A DNA stretch of 64,000 nucleotides from Piscinibacter gummiphilus (lineage in GTDB: Bacteria; Pseudomonadota; Gammaproteobacteria; Burkholderiales; Burkholderiaceae_C). Numbering within the stretch: the first letter of the stretch is position 1; each line of letters begins with the position of its first letter. Both the position numbers and the translations under genes were made by a program. Below are positions 14,067 to 23,507 of the stretch, one piece after another. The stretch spans positions 310,001-374,000 of the forward strand of contig NZ_CP015118.1 in NCBI RefSeq assembly GCF_002116905.1, written 5' to 3'. The notes beneath the pieces were generated by a model, which saw only the letters and a list, made by a program, of their open reading frames with translations, did no database searches and was not told the origin of the DNA.

Positions 14067-15494
14067 CTACGGTCGGGTCGACGGCGCGCCGGGCCAGACC
14101 CGGTGGACCTTGCCGCGGAGCTCCGGGGCGTCCATCTCGCTGATCGAGAAGTAGATCCAGCTGGTGTTCACCACCTCCACCGCGCGCTGCTCCGCCGTGA
14201 TGCGGGCGCCGGCGAGGTCGAGGGTGCTGCCGTCGGTGCGCAGGCCCACCCGGCCGCTGACGTTCACGTTGGTGGCGGTCACGTGGCTGCGGCGCGCATC
14301 GACGGCCACACCGTCGGCGACGATCGCGACGTTGTCGAGCAGCACCGACGAGTTGTTCAGCACCAGGCCGTCGAGGTGGGCGTCGCGGATCACCACGTCC
14401 TGGCAGTTCCGCAGTTCGACGAGGCCCAGGCGGCCGGTGTAGCGTGCGCCGAGGCGGGCGTCGCACTGGGCCCCGCCCTGGAACGTGTCGATGGCCGGCA
14501 CGGCCGCGTCGCGCGGTTCCACCGGGCCGGTGAGGGCCTGCATCAGCAGCGGCTCGAAGGCGTCGGGCCGCTGGGTCATCGGTGCGTGGCCGGTGTCGGG
14601 GATGACTTCCAGCCGGGCCTGCGGCATCCGCGCCGCGAGCAGGCGGCCGGTGCGCAGGGGCGCGACCGGATCGTCGCGGCCCCAGATCAGCGTGGTGGGC
14701 GCGCGCACGTTGAACACCGCCTCGCTGAAGTCGTGCTGCACGAGCCCCACCGCGGCGTCGACCTGGGTGTAGGGGCCGAGCAGCGCGTTGCGCACCGCCG
14801 GGTTGCGCTCCAGCCAGCGGGATGGGTCCATGCGGTCGTCGACGCGGCCGGCCACCGAGCGGCTCAGGCCGTTGAAGCCCGCGTCCATGCGGCGCATCAG
14901 GCGGTCCACCGGCGTGAAGCCCACCTCAGGGATCGCGAGGCGCGGCGGCATCGCATACAGGTTCATCAGCAGGATGCCGGCGGCGTCCACCAGCACGAGC
15001 CGGTCGACCCGTGCGGCATGCCGGTGCGCGAAGTTCAGGGTGACCGCGCCGCCGAGCGAGTGGCCCACGACGTGGGCGCGCCCGCCGCGCGCGAAGCGCG
15101 AGACCACCTCGTCCAGCACACGGTCGAGGCCGGCGAAGGAATAGCCGTCGGGCAGGGCTTCGGACGCGCCGAAGCCGGGCAGGTCGATCGCGAGCACGTG
15201 GAACTGGCGCGACAGCGGGCCGATCACGTTGCGCCAGTCGCGGTGGGCCATGTGGCCGAGGCCGTGCACGAGCAGCACGGTGGTGTCGTGCTGGCGGCCG
15301 GTCTCGCCCATCCACAGCGAGCGGCCGTTGGCCTCCAGCGTGACGCACTCGTAGAGCAGCTCGGGCAGCCGCGCCGGCACGCCGGCGGGGCGTTCGGCCG
15401 GAGGCTGGCGGTCGGTACAGGCCGCGGCGGCCGGAGCGGCGAGGGCGGCCCCGAGGGCGAGCGGGAGCAGGGCGCGGAACAGGTGGCGGAGCAT
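14067..15494 (-). CDS. Exported alpha/beta hydrolase fused to beta-helix-like tail
   Basis: 475 residues in three parts. A signal peptide covers residues 1-25. Residues 45-330 are an alpha/beta hydrolase: oxyanion HGLGH, nucleophile Ser146 in GHSLGG, acid Asp in LIWGRDDPVAP and His in PDTGHAPM. Residues about 345-475 look like short right-handed beta-helix rungs (GLVELRNCQDVVIRDAHLDGLVLNN...), each about 20 residues. Cysteines at about 345 and 367 could stabilise the tail. A lipase or esterase acting in the periplasm or outside is likely; substrate unknown. It is divergent from the patatin gene. Confidence 0.8.
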   Translation of the reverse strand: MLRHLFRALLPLALGAALAAPAAAACTDRQPPAERPAGVPARLPELLYECVTLEANGRSLWMGETGRQHDTTVLLVHGLGHMAHRDWRNVIGPLSRQFHVLAIDLPGFGASEALPDGYSFAGLDRVLDEVVSRFARGGRAHVVGHSLGGAVTLNFAHRHAARVDRLVLVDAAGILLMNLYAMPPRLAIPEVGFTPVDRLMRRMDAGFNGLSRSVAGRVDDRMDPSRWLERNPAVRNALLGPYTQVDAAVGLVQHDFSEAVFNVRAPTTLIWGRDDPVAPLRTGRLLAARMPQARLEVIPDTGHAPMTQRPDAFEPLLMQALTGPVEPRDAAVPAIDTFQGGAQCDARLGARYTGRLGLVELRNCQDVVIRDAHLDGLVLNNSSVLLDNVAIVADGVAVDARRSHVTATNVNVSGRVGLRTDGSTLDLAGARITAEQRAVEVVNTSWIYFSISEMDAPELRGKVHRVWPGAPSTRP

Positions 15495-15588
15495 CGGGGC
15501 GCATTGTGCCTCGGGCCGTGTCCGACATCGGGGGGATGACAGGCGCCCGGCGCCTGCCTACAGTGGCCGCACCACCCGCCGCCGTGCC

Positions 15589-18500
15589 ATGAACGCCGTC
15601 GACCCTTCCCCTCGCACCGCCTCCGGCGCCGACACCCCGGAGGCCCTCTTCGCCGAGGAACGGGTGGCCCTGCAGGCGCGCCGCGAAGCCGCCCTCGACA
15701 CCGCCCCCGGCCAGGCGAACGGCACCCAGCAGGCCGAGCTGAAGCTGCCGCGCGTGGGGCTCGCGTTGTCGGGTGGCGGGGTGCGCAGTGCCACGTTCGC
15801 GCTGGGCCTCGTGCGCGGCCTCGCGCAGGGCCGGCGCAGCCCGACGGCGGGGCCGCCCGATCCGTCGCGCCGCACGCTGTCCTCCGACGGTCTGCTCGGG
15901 CGCATCGACTACCTCTCCACCGTCTCCGGCGGCGGCTACGTCGGCGCCATGTTCGGCCGCCTCGTCGACACGTACGGCCTCGCCGCGGCCCAGGCGCTGA
16001 TGACCCGCAGCGATTCGCCCGTGCTGCACTGGCTGCGGCGCTACGGCCGTTACCTGTCGCCGTCGGGGTCGCGCGACATCGGCATCGCGGTCGTCACGTA
16101 CCTGCGCGCGTGGATCGCCATCCACACCGAGTTCATGTTCGCGTGCATGCTGCTGGGCCTCGTCGTGGTGGCGCCGCACCTGCTCCAGCACAGCACGCAG
16201 GCCCTCGACGCGAACGGCTGGTCGCGCTGGGTCACGCCGTGGTGGCCGCTGGCGACGGCGCTGTGGTCGCTGACCGCGCCCGGGCTCATCACCGGCTACT
16301 GGGCCGCGCGCGACGACCCCAACCCCGACGCCCGCGGCCACGGCCCCGCGTGGCGCGACCTGCTGCTGCTGGCGGTGATGGCCGCGCTCGCCCTCGTGTT
16401 GCTGGGCCACCTGTGGAACGGGCGGTTGATCGTGCTGCACCGGGACGCGCTCAACTGGCCCACGGTGATCGCCTTCGGGCTGGCGTCGGGTGTGGTGGGC
16501 CAGGCCCTCGTGCAGGGCTGGATGGCGGTGGGCCGTGAACCGCACGCGCTGCTGGTCGCGCGGGTGCGCAACCGGCTGACGCGGGCGCTGCGGGTCGCCA
16601 CGCTCGTGTCGCTCGGCATCGCCGGGCTCGGGCTGCTCGACGCGGCGAGCTGGTGGGTGCTGGAGGAACTGCAGTCCGGCAACGACTGGCTGTGGGGTGG
16701 CTTCGGCCTGGGCAGCGCCGCGGTCGTGGTGCTGCGCACGATGGTGCAGCCGCTGCAGCGCATGGCCTCGGAGGCCGGGGCACACGCGCGCGACCTGCTG
16801 CCGCGCCTGATCGACCTCGCGAGCCTGCTGGGCCTGCTGGTGCTGACCACCGTGTGGCTCGTGGTGATGCAGTGGTTCGTGTTCGCGCCCGAGACGTTCG
16901 CGATGTTCCGCAACTGGCCGGCCGCGATGCGCGCCGCGCTGGTGGCCGTGGCCTGGGCCGGCTGGGTGCTGCTCACCGCGTGCAACGCCCAGATGGCCAA
17001 CACGTCGTCGCTGCACAGCTTCTACCGCGCGCGGCTCGCGCGGGCCTACCTCGCCGTGGGCAACCGCCGCCGCGCGCTCGACGGCAGCTCGCCGCAGGGC
17101 CGCGGCGACGTCACGGTCGTGGTCGACGGCGACGACACCGCGCTCGACGACTACCGACCGGAAGCGAAGGGCGGTCCCATCCACCTCGTCAACACGTGCC
17201 TGAACCAGACCCGCGACGACCGCAGCGGCCTCTACAACGCCGACCGCAAGGGCACGGGCGTGACGGCCACCTGGCGCGGCCTGGAACTCGGCCCCTCGGA
17301 GTTCGTGCCGTTCCGGCCCGGGCACGACATCGGCACGCTCGGCCGCTGGGTGGCGGTGTCGGGCGCGGCGGCGTCGCCCGGGGCCGGGTCGTACACGTCA
17401 CGCGGGCTCGCGCTGCTCGTGTACTTCCTCGGCGTGCGGCTGGGGCACTGGGTGCGTGCGCCGCAGGAGCGCGTGCAGCTGCGATGGCTCAGCCGGCTCG
17501 GCTGGCGCCACCTGCCGAAGCCGCTGATGCTCGCGAGCGAGGCATCGGCCACGTTCTACGGCGTCGAGCGGCCGTGGTGGTACCTGTCGGATGGCGGGCA
17601 CTTCGAGAACACCGGCGTGTACCCGCTGATCAAGCGCGAGCTCGACTTCATCATCCTGTCGGATGCCAGCTGCGACGCCGCGTACGCCTTCGGCGACATC
17701 GAGAACCTCGTGCGCAAGGCCCGCATCGACTTCGGCGCCGAGATCGACTTCTACACGCGCGAGGAAGCGGCGCGCCTGTTCACGCTGGCCGGCGCCGACC
17801 TGACGGTGGTCTCGCCCGAGGACATGGCCGACAACCACTCGTGTCGTGGCGTGCTGCTCGCGCGCATCCGCTACCGCGAGCGGCCGGGGCCCGACGGCCT
17901 GCCGTTCCGGCCCGAGGGCACGCTGCTCGTCGTGAAGCCCAACCTGCACGACGCGCTCGACGTCGACCTGCTCGCCTACGCGCAGCAGCATCCCACCTTC
18001 CCGCACGAGAGCACGGGCGACCAGTCGTTCGACGAGGCCCAGTGGGAGAGCTACCACCGCCTCGGCGAGGACTTCGGCCGCGCGATGCACGACACCTGGC
18101 TCGCGCAACTGCCCGGCTGGCGCGCGCCGGCACGCCACGGCATGCGCGTGGCCGCGCGGCTGAGCGGGGTCGAGCCGGCGGCGGGGACGCGGTCCGAACC
18201 GCTGTGGCGGCGCAGCGCGCGGGCCGCGGCGCTCGGCACCACGCTGGGCATCGGCGCCTCGGGCACGCTGCTGCTGTCGGTGTGGCAGGTGCAGGAGGCC
18301 TTCGTGCGCAACCGCGCCGACCAGCAGGCCGAGGCACGGCAGCTGTTCGGCGAAGTGTCGAAGGGCCTGCAGGCCATCGATGCAGCCTGCCCCGTGGTGC
18401 CCGAGGTGCTGGTGTCGCAGGTGTCGCTGCTGCTCGACCTGCGCGGCAGCCCGGCGATGCGGCCGCTGGAGCGGGCGGGCCTCGAGCGCCTCACCGCGCG

Positions 18501-19230
18501 GCTCGCCGACCAGTGCGTGCGGCCGCTCACCCCGGGGCCCACGTGTGCCACGGCCCCGGGCGGCACGTTCACCGACCTCTGCTCGCTGGTGCTGAAGCCC
18601 GCCACCGAAAACACCGCGCTGAACTACTGGCACCCGGGCATCTCGCCGGCCGAGCAGTCGCGCGCGGCCGGGCAGGTGCTCGGCAACGTGGTCGCGGCCT
18701 GGTCGATGTCCACGGGCGAGGTGGCTCCGGCGGCGGTGACCCGGCCCGGCTTGCCGGCGCGTCCGGAACCCCCGACCCCCGCGGGCGATCCCGCGGTGCC
18801 CCCGCCACCACCGGCGGCGTCGGGGCCGATGACACTCGCCGCCGCGTGCCAGCGGGCCTCGGGCTACACCACGCTCTACATCCAGGTGTACGACGAATCG
18901 AGCCGCGTCGCCGCCTCGTCGGTGGCGCGTGCGCTGCGACGCGCGTCGGCGGGGTCGATGCAGATCGCCCCCATCGAGAACGTCTCGCGCACGGCGGAGT
19001 TGCGCCAGCAGCGGCGCCCCGCGCCATGGGCGCAGGCGACCTTCGTGCTGCACGATCCCGCGAGCCGCGCCTGTGCCGCGGCGATGGCGGCCCATGTGCG
19101 GGCGCCGTGGGTGGTGGGCAGCGACCCGGGGCAGGTGTGGATCCGCGACCTGCCGGCGACGTTGCCGACGCGGCGGGCCGGGGTGATCGAGCTGTGGCTG
19201 CCGCCGGTGGCGGTGGCGCCGTCGCCCTGA
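15589..19230 (+). CDS. Patatin-like phospholipase with multipass membrane region
   Basis: 1213 residues. The patatin signature is split: oxyanion GGGVRSATF (62-70), nucleophile Ser113 in TVSGGGYVG, and the catalytic Asp668 in LSDGGHFENTGVYPL. Between the Ser and Asp are at least seven hydrophobic segments (residues about 185-480), so the lipase domain appears to be interrupted by a membrane module. A further membrane helix lies near residue 880 (LGTTLGIGASGTLLLSVW), followed by a roughly 300-residue C-terminal region with paired Cys (ACQRASGY, SRACAAAM). It should hydrolyse phospholipid or neutral lipid acyl chains at a membrane. Larger than common patatins (300-700 aa). Confidence 0.85.
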   Translation: MNAVDPSPRTASGADTPEALFAEERVALQARREAALDTAPGQANGTQQAELKLPRVGLALSGGGVRSATFALGLVRGLAQGRRSPTAGPPDPSRRTLSSDGLLGRIDYLSTVSGGGYVGAMFGRLVDTYGLAAAQALMTRSDSPVLHWLRRYGRYLSPSGSRDIGIAVVTYLRAWIAIHTEFMFACMLLGLVVVAPHLLQHSTQALDANGWSRWVTPWWPLATALWSLTAPGLITGYWAARDDPNPDARGHGPAWRDLLLLAVMAALALVLLGHLWNGRLIVLHRDALNWPTVIAFGLASGVVGQALVQGWMAVGREPHALLVARVRNRLTRALRVATLVSLGIAGLGLLDAASWWVLEELQSGNDWLWGGFGLGSAAVVVLRTMVQPLQRMASEAGAHARDLLPRLIDLASLLGLLVLTTVWLVVMQWFVFAPETFAMFRNWPAAMRAALVAVAWAGWVLLTACNAQMANTSSLHSFYRARLARAYLAVGNRRRALDGSSPQGRGDVTVVVDGDDTALDDYRPEAKGGPIHLVNTCLNQTRDDRSGLYNADRKGTGVTATWRGLELGPSEFVPFRPGHDIGTLGRWVAVSGAAASPGAGSYTSRGLALLVYFLGVRLGHWVRAPQERVQLRWLSRLGWRHLPKPLMLASEASATFYGVERPWWYLSDGGHFENTGVYPLIKRELDFIILSDASCDAAYAFGDIENLVRKARIDFGAEIDFYTREEAARLFTLAGADLTVVSPEDMADNHSCRGVLLARIRYRERPGPDGLPFRPEGTLLVVKPNLHDALDVDLLAYAQQHPTFPHESTGDQSFDEAQWESYHRLGEDFGRAMHDTWLAQLPGWRAPARHGMRVAARLSGVEPAAGTRSEPLWRRSARAAALGTTLGIGASGTLLLSVWQVQEAFVRNRADQQAEARQLFGEVSKGLQAIDAACPVVPEVLVSQVSLLLDLRGSPAMRPLERAGLERLTARLADQCVRPLTPGPTCATAPGGTFTDLCSLVLKPATENTALNYWHPGISPAEQSRAAGQVLGNVVAAWSMSTGEVAPAAVTRPGLPARPEPPTPAGDPAVPPPPPAASGPMTLAAACQRASGYTTLYIQVYDESSRVAASSVARALRRASAGSMQIAPIENVSRTAELRQQRRPAPWAQATFVLHDPASRACAAAMAAHVRAPWVVGSDPGQVWIRDLPATLPTRRAGVIELWLPPVAVAPSP

Positions 19231-19240
19231 ACGTGCCGGT

Positions 19241-19708
19241 TCAGTCGAGCGCGGCTTCGAGGCTGTTGCGCGCGTCGCCGAGGGCGTCGAGGCCGGCCAG
19301 CCGCTTGCAGTACAGCAGCAGCGCCTCGATCTCGTTGCTCTTGTCGAACAACGCGTCGGCGCCCAGTTCCAGGCACTTGCGGCGCATGTCGGGCGTGGAG
19401 TGGTTGGTCAGCACGATCCAGTGGCCGGTGGCGGCGACCTGGTGGCGCGCGGCCAGCACGCCGAGGCCGGAGCCGTCCTTCAGGAAGATGTCGACGATGA
19501 CGAGGTCGGCCGTCGCGGCGCCATCGCGCAGGGCGGCGATGGCTTCGGTTTCGCTGGAGGCGGAGCCCATCACGGTGAGCGGCAGCGTCTCGTGCATCAG
19601 CGCGAGCAGGTTGTCGCGGATGATCGTGCTGTCTTCCACCAGGTAGACGGTCAACGGATCGGCGGCGCCGCCGCGGGGGAACGGCGGGGAGGTCGGTTCG
19701 GTGGTCAT
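19241..19708 (-). CDS. Stand-alone receiver-domain response regulator
   Basis: 155 residues forming one REC domain with no output domain. It begins TVYLVEDSTIIRDNLLALM and has the phospho-Asp in LVIVDIFLKDGSGLGVL. Thr in VLTNH and a Lys in LFDKSNE complete the switch site. Single receivers pass phosphate or act by protein binding. It faces the patatin gene and has no kinase beside it. The nearest hybrid kinase in the window is 15 kb away; no pairing can be claimed. Confidence 0.85.
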   Translation of the reverse strand: MTTEPTSPPFPRGGAADPLTVYLVEDSTIIRDNLLALMHETLPLTVMGSASSETEAIAALRDGAATADLVIVDIFLKDGSGLGVLAARHQVAATGHWIVLTNHSTPDMRRKCLELGADALFDKSNEIEALLLYCKRLAGLDALGDARNSLEAALD

Positions 19709-19808
19709 GGCGTGGCCCGGTGGATGGGAGGAGGGTTTCCCCCAATGATGCCCGCCGGCGGAAAGGCCCTGGGCGCCGGCGGGATTGAGGCGCTGTGTCA
19801 GCGCCGTT

Positions 19809-20105
19809 TCAGTAGCGCGAGCGGCCCATCCACGACAGCAAAGCGGCGAGCGCGGCGCCGGTCGCGGCGGCGATCAGCAGCGACTTCATCGGCTGCTCCT
19901 CGATGTAGTGCTTGCCGGCGTCGGCCTTCGAGGAGACCTTCTCCATCAGCGGGCCGGCACGGCCGCGCAGCGACTCCACCCCGCCCGACAGCTTGTCGAA
20001 GGCCTTGTTGGTGGCGTACTGGGTGGAATGGATGGCGGAGTCGGCCGACAGTGCGAGGCGGTCGGCCAGGTTCGACTTGGAGTTTTGCATCGAGGTGGCA
20101 GTCAT
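19809..20105 (-). CDS. YqjD/ElaB-like (DUF883-type) membrane-anchored protein
   Basis: 98 residues. A long amphipathic helix (residues 10-70) precedes a C-terminal hydrophobic helix (MKSLLIAAATGAALAALLSW) and a basic end GRSRY, the layout of the ElaB/YqjD family, inner-membrane proteins that bind ribosomes in E. coli in stationary phase. The start at 20105 has a good aaagga ribosome site. The gene is followed by the receiver gene in the same direction. Confidence 0.75.
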   Translation of the reverse strand: MTATSMQNSKSNLADRLALSADSAIHSTQYATNKAFDKLSGGVESLRGRAGPLMEKVSSKADAGKHYIEEQPMKSLLIAAATGAALAALLSWMGRSRY

Positions 20106-20242
20106 GGCGGATCCTTTCTTTGCCGTTTTTGGCGTCGCGCCCTGTGTGCGATGCCGAGCGGCCAGTCTGGACCTCGACGCTGGCGTTGGGAAGGGGCCGA
20201 TCCACCAAAGCGGTGTCGGACGAGTCCGACCGATGTGGCCGG

Positions 20243-22129
20243 TCAGCCGCCGAGGACGCGGAGGATCTCGCTGCCGTAGGCCTCGAGCTTCTTGACGCCC
20301 ACGCCGCTGATCTCGGCCAGCTCGTCGAGCGACGACGGCGCGACCCGCGCCATCTCGGCCAGCGTGGCGTCGTTGAAGACGATGTACGCCGGCAGGTTGT
20401 GCTCCTTCGCCACGGCCCCGCGCCACGCCTTGAGGGCATTGAAACGTGCGGTGCCGTCGGCGTCCATGGGGATCGGCGGCGGGCGTTCCTTGCCGCGGCC
20501 GGTGGCGCCCCGCGAGCCCTTCGAGCGCCCCTTCGTCTCGCTGGGCACGCGCAGCAGCAGCTGCACCTCGCCGCGCAGCACGTCGCGGGCGCTCGCGGTG
20601 AGTTCGAGCGTGTTCCACTCGCCCTCGGTGCGCACGTGGCCCAGCGCGATCAGCTGGCGCAGCACGGCGCGCCATTGCGTCTCGGACAGGTCGGCGCCGA
20701 TGCCGAACGTGGAGAGGCCCTCGTGGCGGTACTGCGTGACTTTGTCGGTGACCTTGCCACGCAGCACGTCGATCAGGTGGCCCGCGCCGAAACGCTGGCC
20801 GTTGTTCTGGTGGAAGCGGTAGATGCAGCTGAGCGCCTTGCGCGAGGCCTCGGTGGCGTCCCACGTGGCGGGCGGGCTCAGGCAGTTGTCGCAGTTGCCG
20901 CACGGGCTGCTCGCTTCGCCGAAGTAGTCGAGCAGGCGCACGCGGCGGCAGTCGTGGGCTTCGGCCAGGGCCAGCAGCGCGTCGAGTTTGGCCCGCTGGC
21001 CGCGCTTGAACTCTTCGCCGGCCGGGCTTTCATCGATCATGCGGCGCTGGTTGACGACGTCGGCCAGGCCGTAGGTCATCCACGCGTCGGCCGGTGCCCC
21101 GTCGCGGCCACCCCGGCCTGTCTCCTGGTAGTAGCCCTCGATGTTCTTCGGCAGGTCGAGGTGGGCGACGAAGCGCACGTCGGGCTTGTCGATGCCCATG
21201 CCGAAGGCCACGGTGGCCACCATCACGATGCCGTCCTCGCGGAGGAAGCGGTCCTGGTTGCGCTTGCGCACCGAGGCGTCGAGGCCGGCGTGGTACGGCA
21301 GCGCGTTGAGGCCCTCGCTCACCAGCCAGTCGGCGGTTTCGTCGACCTTCTTGCGCGACTGGCAATAGACGATGCCGGCGTCGCCCTCGTGTTCGTCGCC
21401 GATGAAGCGCAGCAGCTGGGTGCGCGCGTTGTCCTTCTCGACGATGGCGTAGCGGATGTTCGGGCGGTCGAAGCTGCTGATGAAGACGCGGGCGTCCTGC
21501 AGCTGCAGGCGCTCGATCATGTCGGCACGCGTGAGTTCGTCGGCCGTGGCGGTGAGCGCGATGCGCGGCACGTTCGGGTAGCGCTCGTGCAGCACGTCCA
21601 GCGAGAGGTAGTCTTCGCGGAAGTCGTGGCCCCACTGGCTCACGCAGTGGGCTTCGTCGATGGCGAACAGGCTCAGCAGGCCGCGTTCATACAGCGAGTC
21701 GAGCTGGGCGAGGAACCGCGGCGTGGCGATGCGCTCCGGCGCGGCGTACAGCATCACGAGGCGGCCGCTCATCATCTCGCGCTCGATGCGCATGGCGTCC
21801 TCGCCGGTGAGCGACGAGTTGAGGAACGACGCGTGCACGCCGGCTTCCTCGAGCGCGCCCACCTGGTCGTGCATCAGGGCGATCAGCGGGCTCACCACCA
21901 GCGCCACGCCCTGGCCCGCGCGGTGCCGCGCGATGGCGGGCACCTGGTAGCAGAGGCTCTTGCCGCCGCCAGTGGGCATCAGCACCAGGGCATCGCCGCC
22001 GGCGGTGACGTGGTCGACGATGTCCGCCTGCTGGCCGCGGAACGCCGCGTAGCCGAACACCTCGTGGAGGATGTGGGACGGCACGGCGGACGAGGGGGAA
22101 GCGGAGGCGAGGACGGGTTCAGCGGACAT
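20243..22129 (-). CDS. recQ: ATP-dependent DNA helicase RecQ
   Basis: 628 residues. 3'-5' DNA helicase of recombination and fork repair. Visible: motif 0/I (FRGQQADIV, LMPTGGGKSLCYQ), DEAH box in FAIDEAHCVSQWGHDF, motif VI (YQETGRGGRDGAPADAW), the RQC zinc site (CRRVRLLDYFG...CGNCDNC) and a C-terminal HRDC domain (FNALKAWRGAVAKEH). Start ATG at 22129 gives MSAEPVLA; a long open frame continues upstream but overlaps the pectinesterase gene in another frame. Confidence 0.96.
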   Translation of the reverse strand: MSAEPVLASASPSSAVPSHILHEVFGYAAFRGQQADIVDHVTAGGDALVLMPTGGGKSLCYQVPAIARHRAGQGVALVVSPLIALMHDQVGALEEAGVHASFLNSSLTGEDAMRIEREMMSGRLVMLYAAPERIATPRFLAQLDSLYERGLLSLFAIDEAHCVSQWGHDFREDYLSLDVLHERYPNVPRIALTATADELTRADMIERLQLQDARVFISSFDRPNIRYAIVEKDNARTQLLRFIGDEHEGDAGIVYCQSRKKVDETADWLVSEGLNALPYHAGLDASVRKRNQDRFLREDGIVMVATVAFGMGIDKPDVRFVAHLDLPKNIEGYYQETGRGGRDGAPADAWMTYGLADVVNQRRMIDESPAGEEFKRGQRAKLDALLALAEAHDCRRVRLLDYFGEASSPCGNCDNCLSPPATWDATEASRKALSCIYRFHQNNGQRFGAGHLIDVLRGKVTDKVTQYRHEGLSTFGIGADLSETQWRAVLRQLIALGHVRTEGEWNTLELTASARDVLRGEVQLLLRVPSETKGRSKGSRGATGRGKERPPPIPMDADGTARFNALKAWRGAVAKEHNLPAYIVFNDATLAEMARVAPSSLDELAEISGVGVKKLEAYGSEILRVLGG

Positions 22130-22221
22130 GGCGGATCGGGGTGCGGCAGGCGGGTGCCGGAACGCATCGTACCTCCCGCCGCCGGCCCGACCCGCCGGAA
22201 CCGGCCCCGAAAGGGCGTGGG

Positions 22222-23379
22222 CTACGACCCGGCGCCGGTGTTCAGGTACTCCCGGAACCGGTTGCCCGACGGGCTGAACGCCCGGCCGGACGTGGACGCC
22301 CCCCAGGGCGCCTGCAGCTTGATGTGCCCGTCCATCGTCGACTGCCGGATCACCGCCTGCCCGTTCGGGGACACGCCCGCGCGGTACATGCCCGTGGAGA
22401 CCCCCTCGTCCCAGCTGCGGCCGATCGACACGCTGTTGCCCGAAGCGCCGTCGTGGGTGAAGCGGCTGTTCACGAACAGGAAGCCGTAGGTGTTGCCGGC
22501 CGCGGTGGCGGGGGCGATGTGGTTGCCGCCGTTGCCCTTGCGGCCCTTCAGGTACTTCACCGTGCAGCCGTCGAACACCGCGGTGCCGCGGCCGAAGATG
22601 AAGTCCACGTCGCCCTGCACGAGGCTGTTCTTGAAGTAGGACCGGGCCACCACGTCGTAGCCGCCGCTCGAGACGAACAGCGTGTCCTGGTGGCCGAGGA
22701 ACCGCACCGAGTCGAAGATCAGCCGGTCGCCGGTCGACATCAGCGCGACGGCCTGCTGGCCCGAGCCGGCGTAGGTGTCTTCCACGTAGTCGTTCGAGAA
22801 GGTCAGGTTCTTCGCGTGGAAGTCGTTGGCCGCGACCGTGAACGTGGCGCTGCCGGTGGTGCCGTAGGTGGTGGACCCGGTGTTGGGATTGCACGCGTTG
22901 GCGGCGGTGTTCGACGACTTCGGCTTCGGGCCTGCGTTGTTGAAGACGATCACGGCCTTCGTGTTGTCGCTGCCGGTGCCGTACAGCGTGATGGGCGGCT
23001 TGCCGCGCGGCACGCACACCGTGGCCCGGTAGGTGCCGGGCTTCACCGCGATGTAGACACGTGCGGAGCCCGATGCCGCGTTGACGGCCGCCTGCACGGT
23101 GGCGTGGGTGCCGCTCCCGTCGGCCGCCACGGTGTACGTGGCGCGGAACCCGGCGGTGTCGCCCGCGCCGGCCGTGGGCGACCAGCCGTCGCTCACGAGC
23201 GCACCGATCGTGCCCGACCGTTGCAGGTACTTCTCGAGGGTGTAGTTCGCCGCGGTGGTCGACGTCAGCATCGGGCGGCTGGCCGAGACGGTGGCGGCGT
23301 GGGCGGCGGCGGCGAGTCCGGCGGCGGCCAGCAGGGCGGCGGCGCGCAGGGTCGCGCCGGTCCGGTGGGACGGTTGCAT
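22222..23379 (-). CDS. Secreted pectinesterase
   Basis: 385 residues with signal peptide (LRAAALLAAAGLAAAAHA). Pectin methylesterase of carbohydrate-esterase family 8; it removes methyl groups from plant pectin by a beta-helix active site. Seen: GSGTHATVQAAVNAA, GQQAVAL (Gln), LGHQDTLF (acid Asp), GDVDFIFGRGTAVF (nucleophile Asp) and SIGRSWDEG (Arg), so the catalytic set is complete. The start at 23379 has the ribosome site aggag 8 bases upstream. It suggests contact with plant material. Confidence 0.93.
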   Translation of the reverse strand: MQPSHRTGATLRAAALLAAAGLAAAAHAATVSASRPMLTSTTAANYTLEKYLQRSGTIGALVSDGWSPTAGAGDTAGFRATYTVAADGSGTHATVQAAVNAASGSARVYIAVKPGTYRATVCVPRGKPPITLYGTGSDNTKAVIVFNNAGPKPKSSNTAANACNPNTGSTTYGTTGSATFTVAANDFHAKNLTFSNDYVEDTYAGSGQQAVALMSTGDRLIFDSVRFLGHQDTLFVSSGGYDVVARSYFKNSLVQGDVDFIFGRGTAVFDGCTVKYLKGRKGNGGNHIAPATAAGNTYGFLFVNSRFTHDGASGNSVSIGRSWDEGVSTGMYRAGVSPNGQAVIRQSTMDGHIKLQAPWGASTSGRAFSPSGNRFREYLNTGAGS

Positions 23380-23507
23380 GGTGTTGTCTCCTCGGTGCGC
23401 CGTCCGGCGGCGCGTTGTGGTGGATCGCGCCGGGTCGAGCCGGCGCCGTCCCATTGTGGGAAGGGCGCCCGGGGACACCATCCGGGGAACCCAGGCCGGC
23501 TGTTCCG

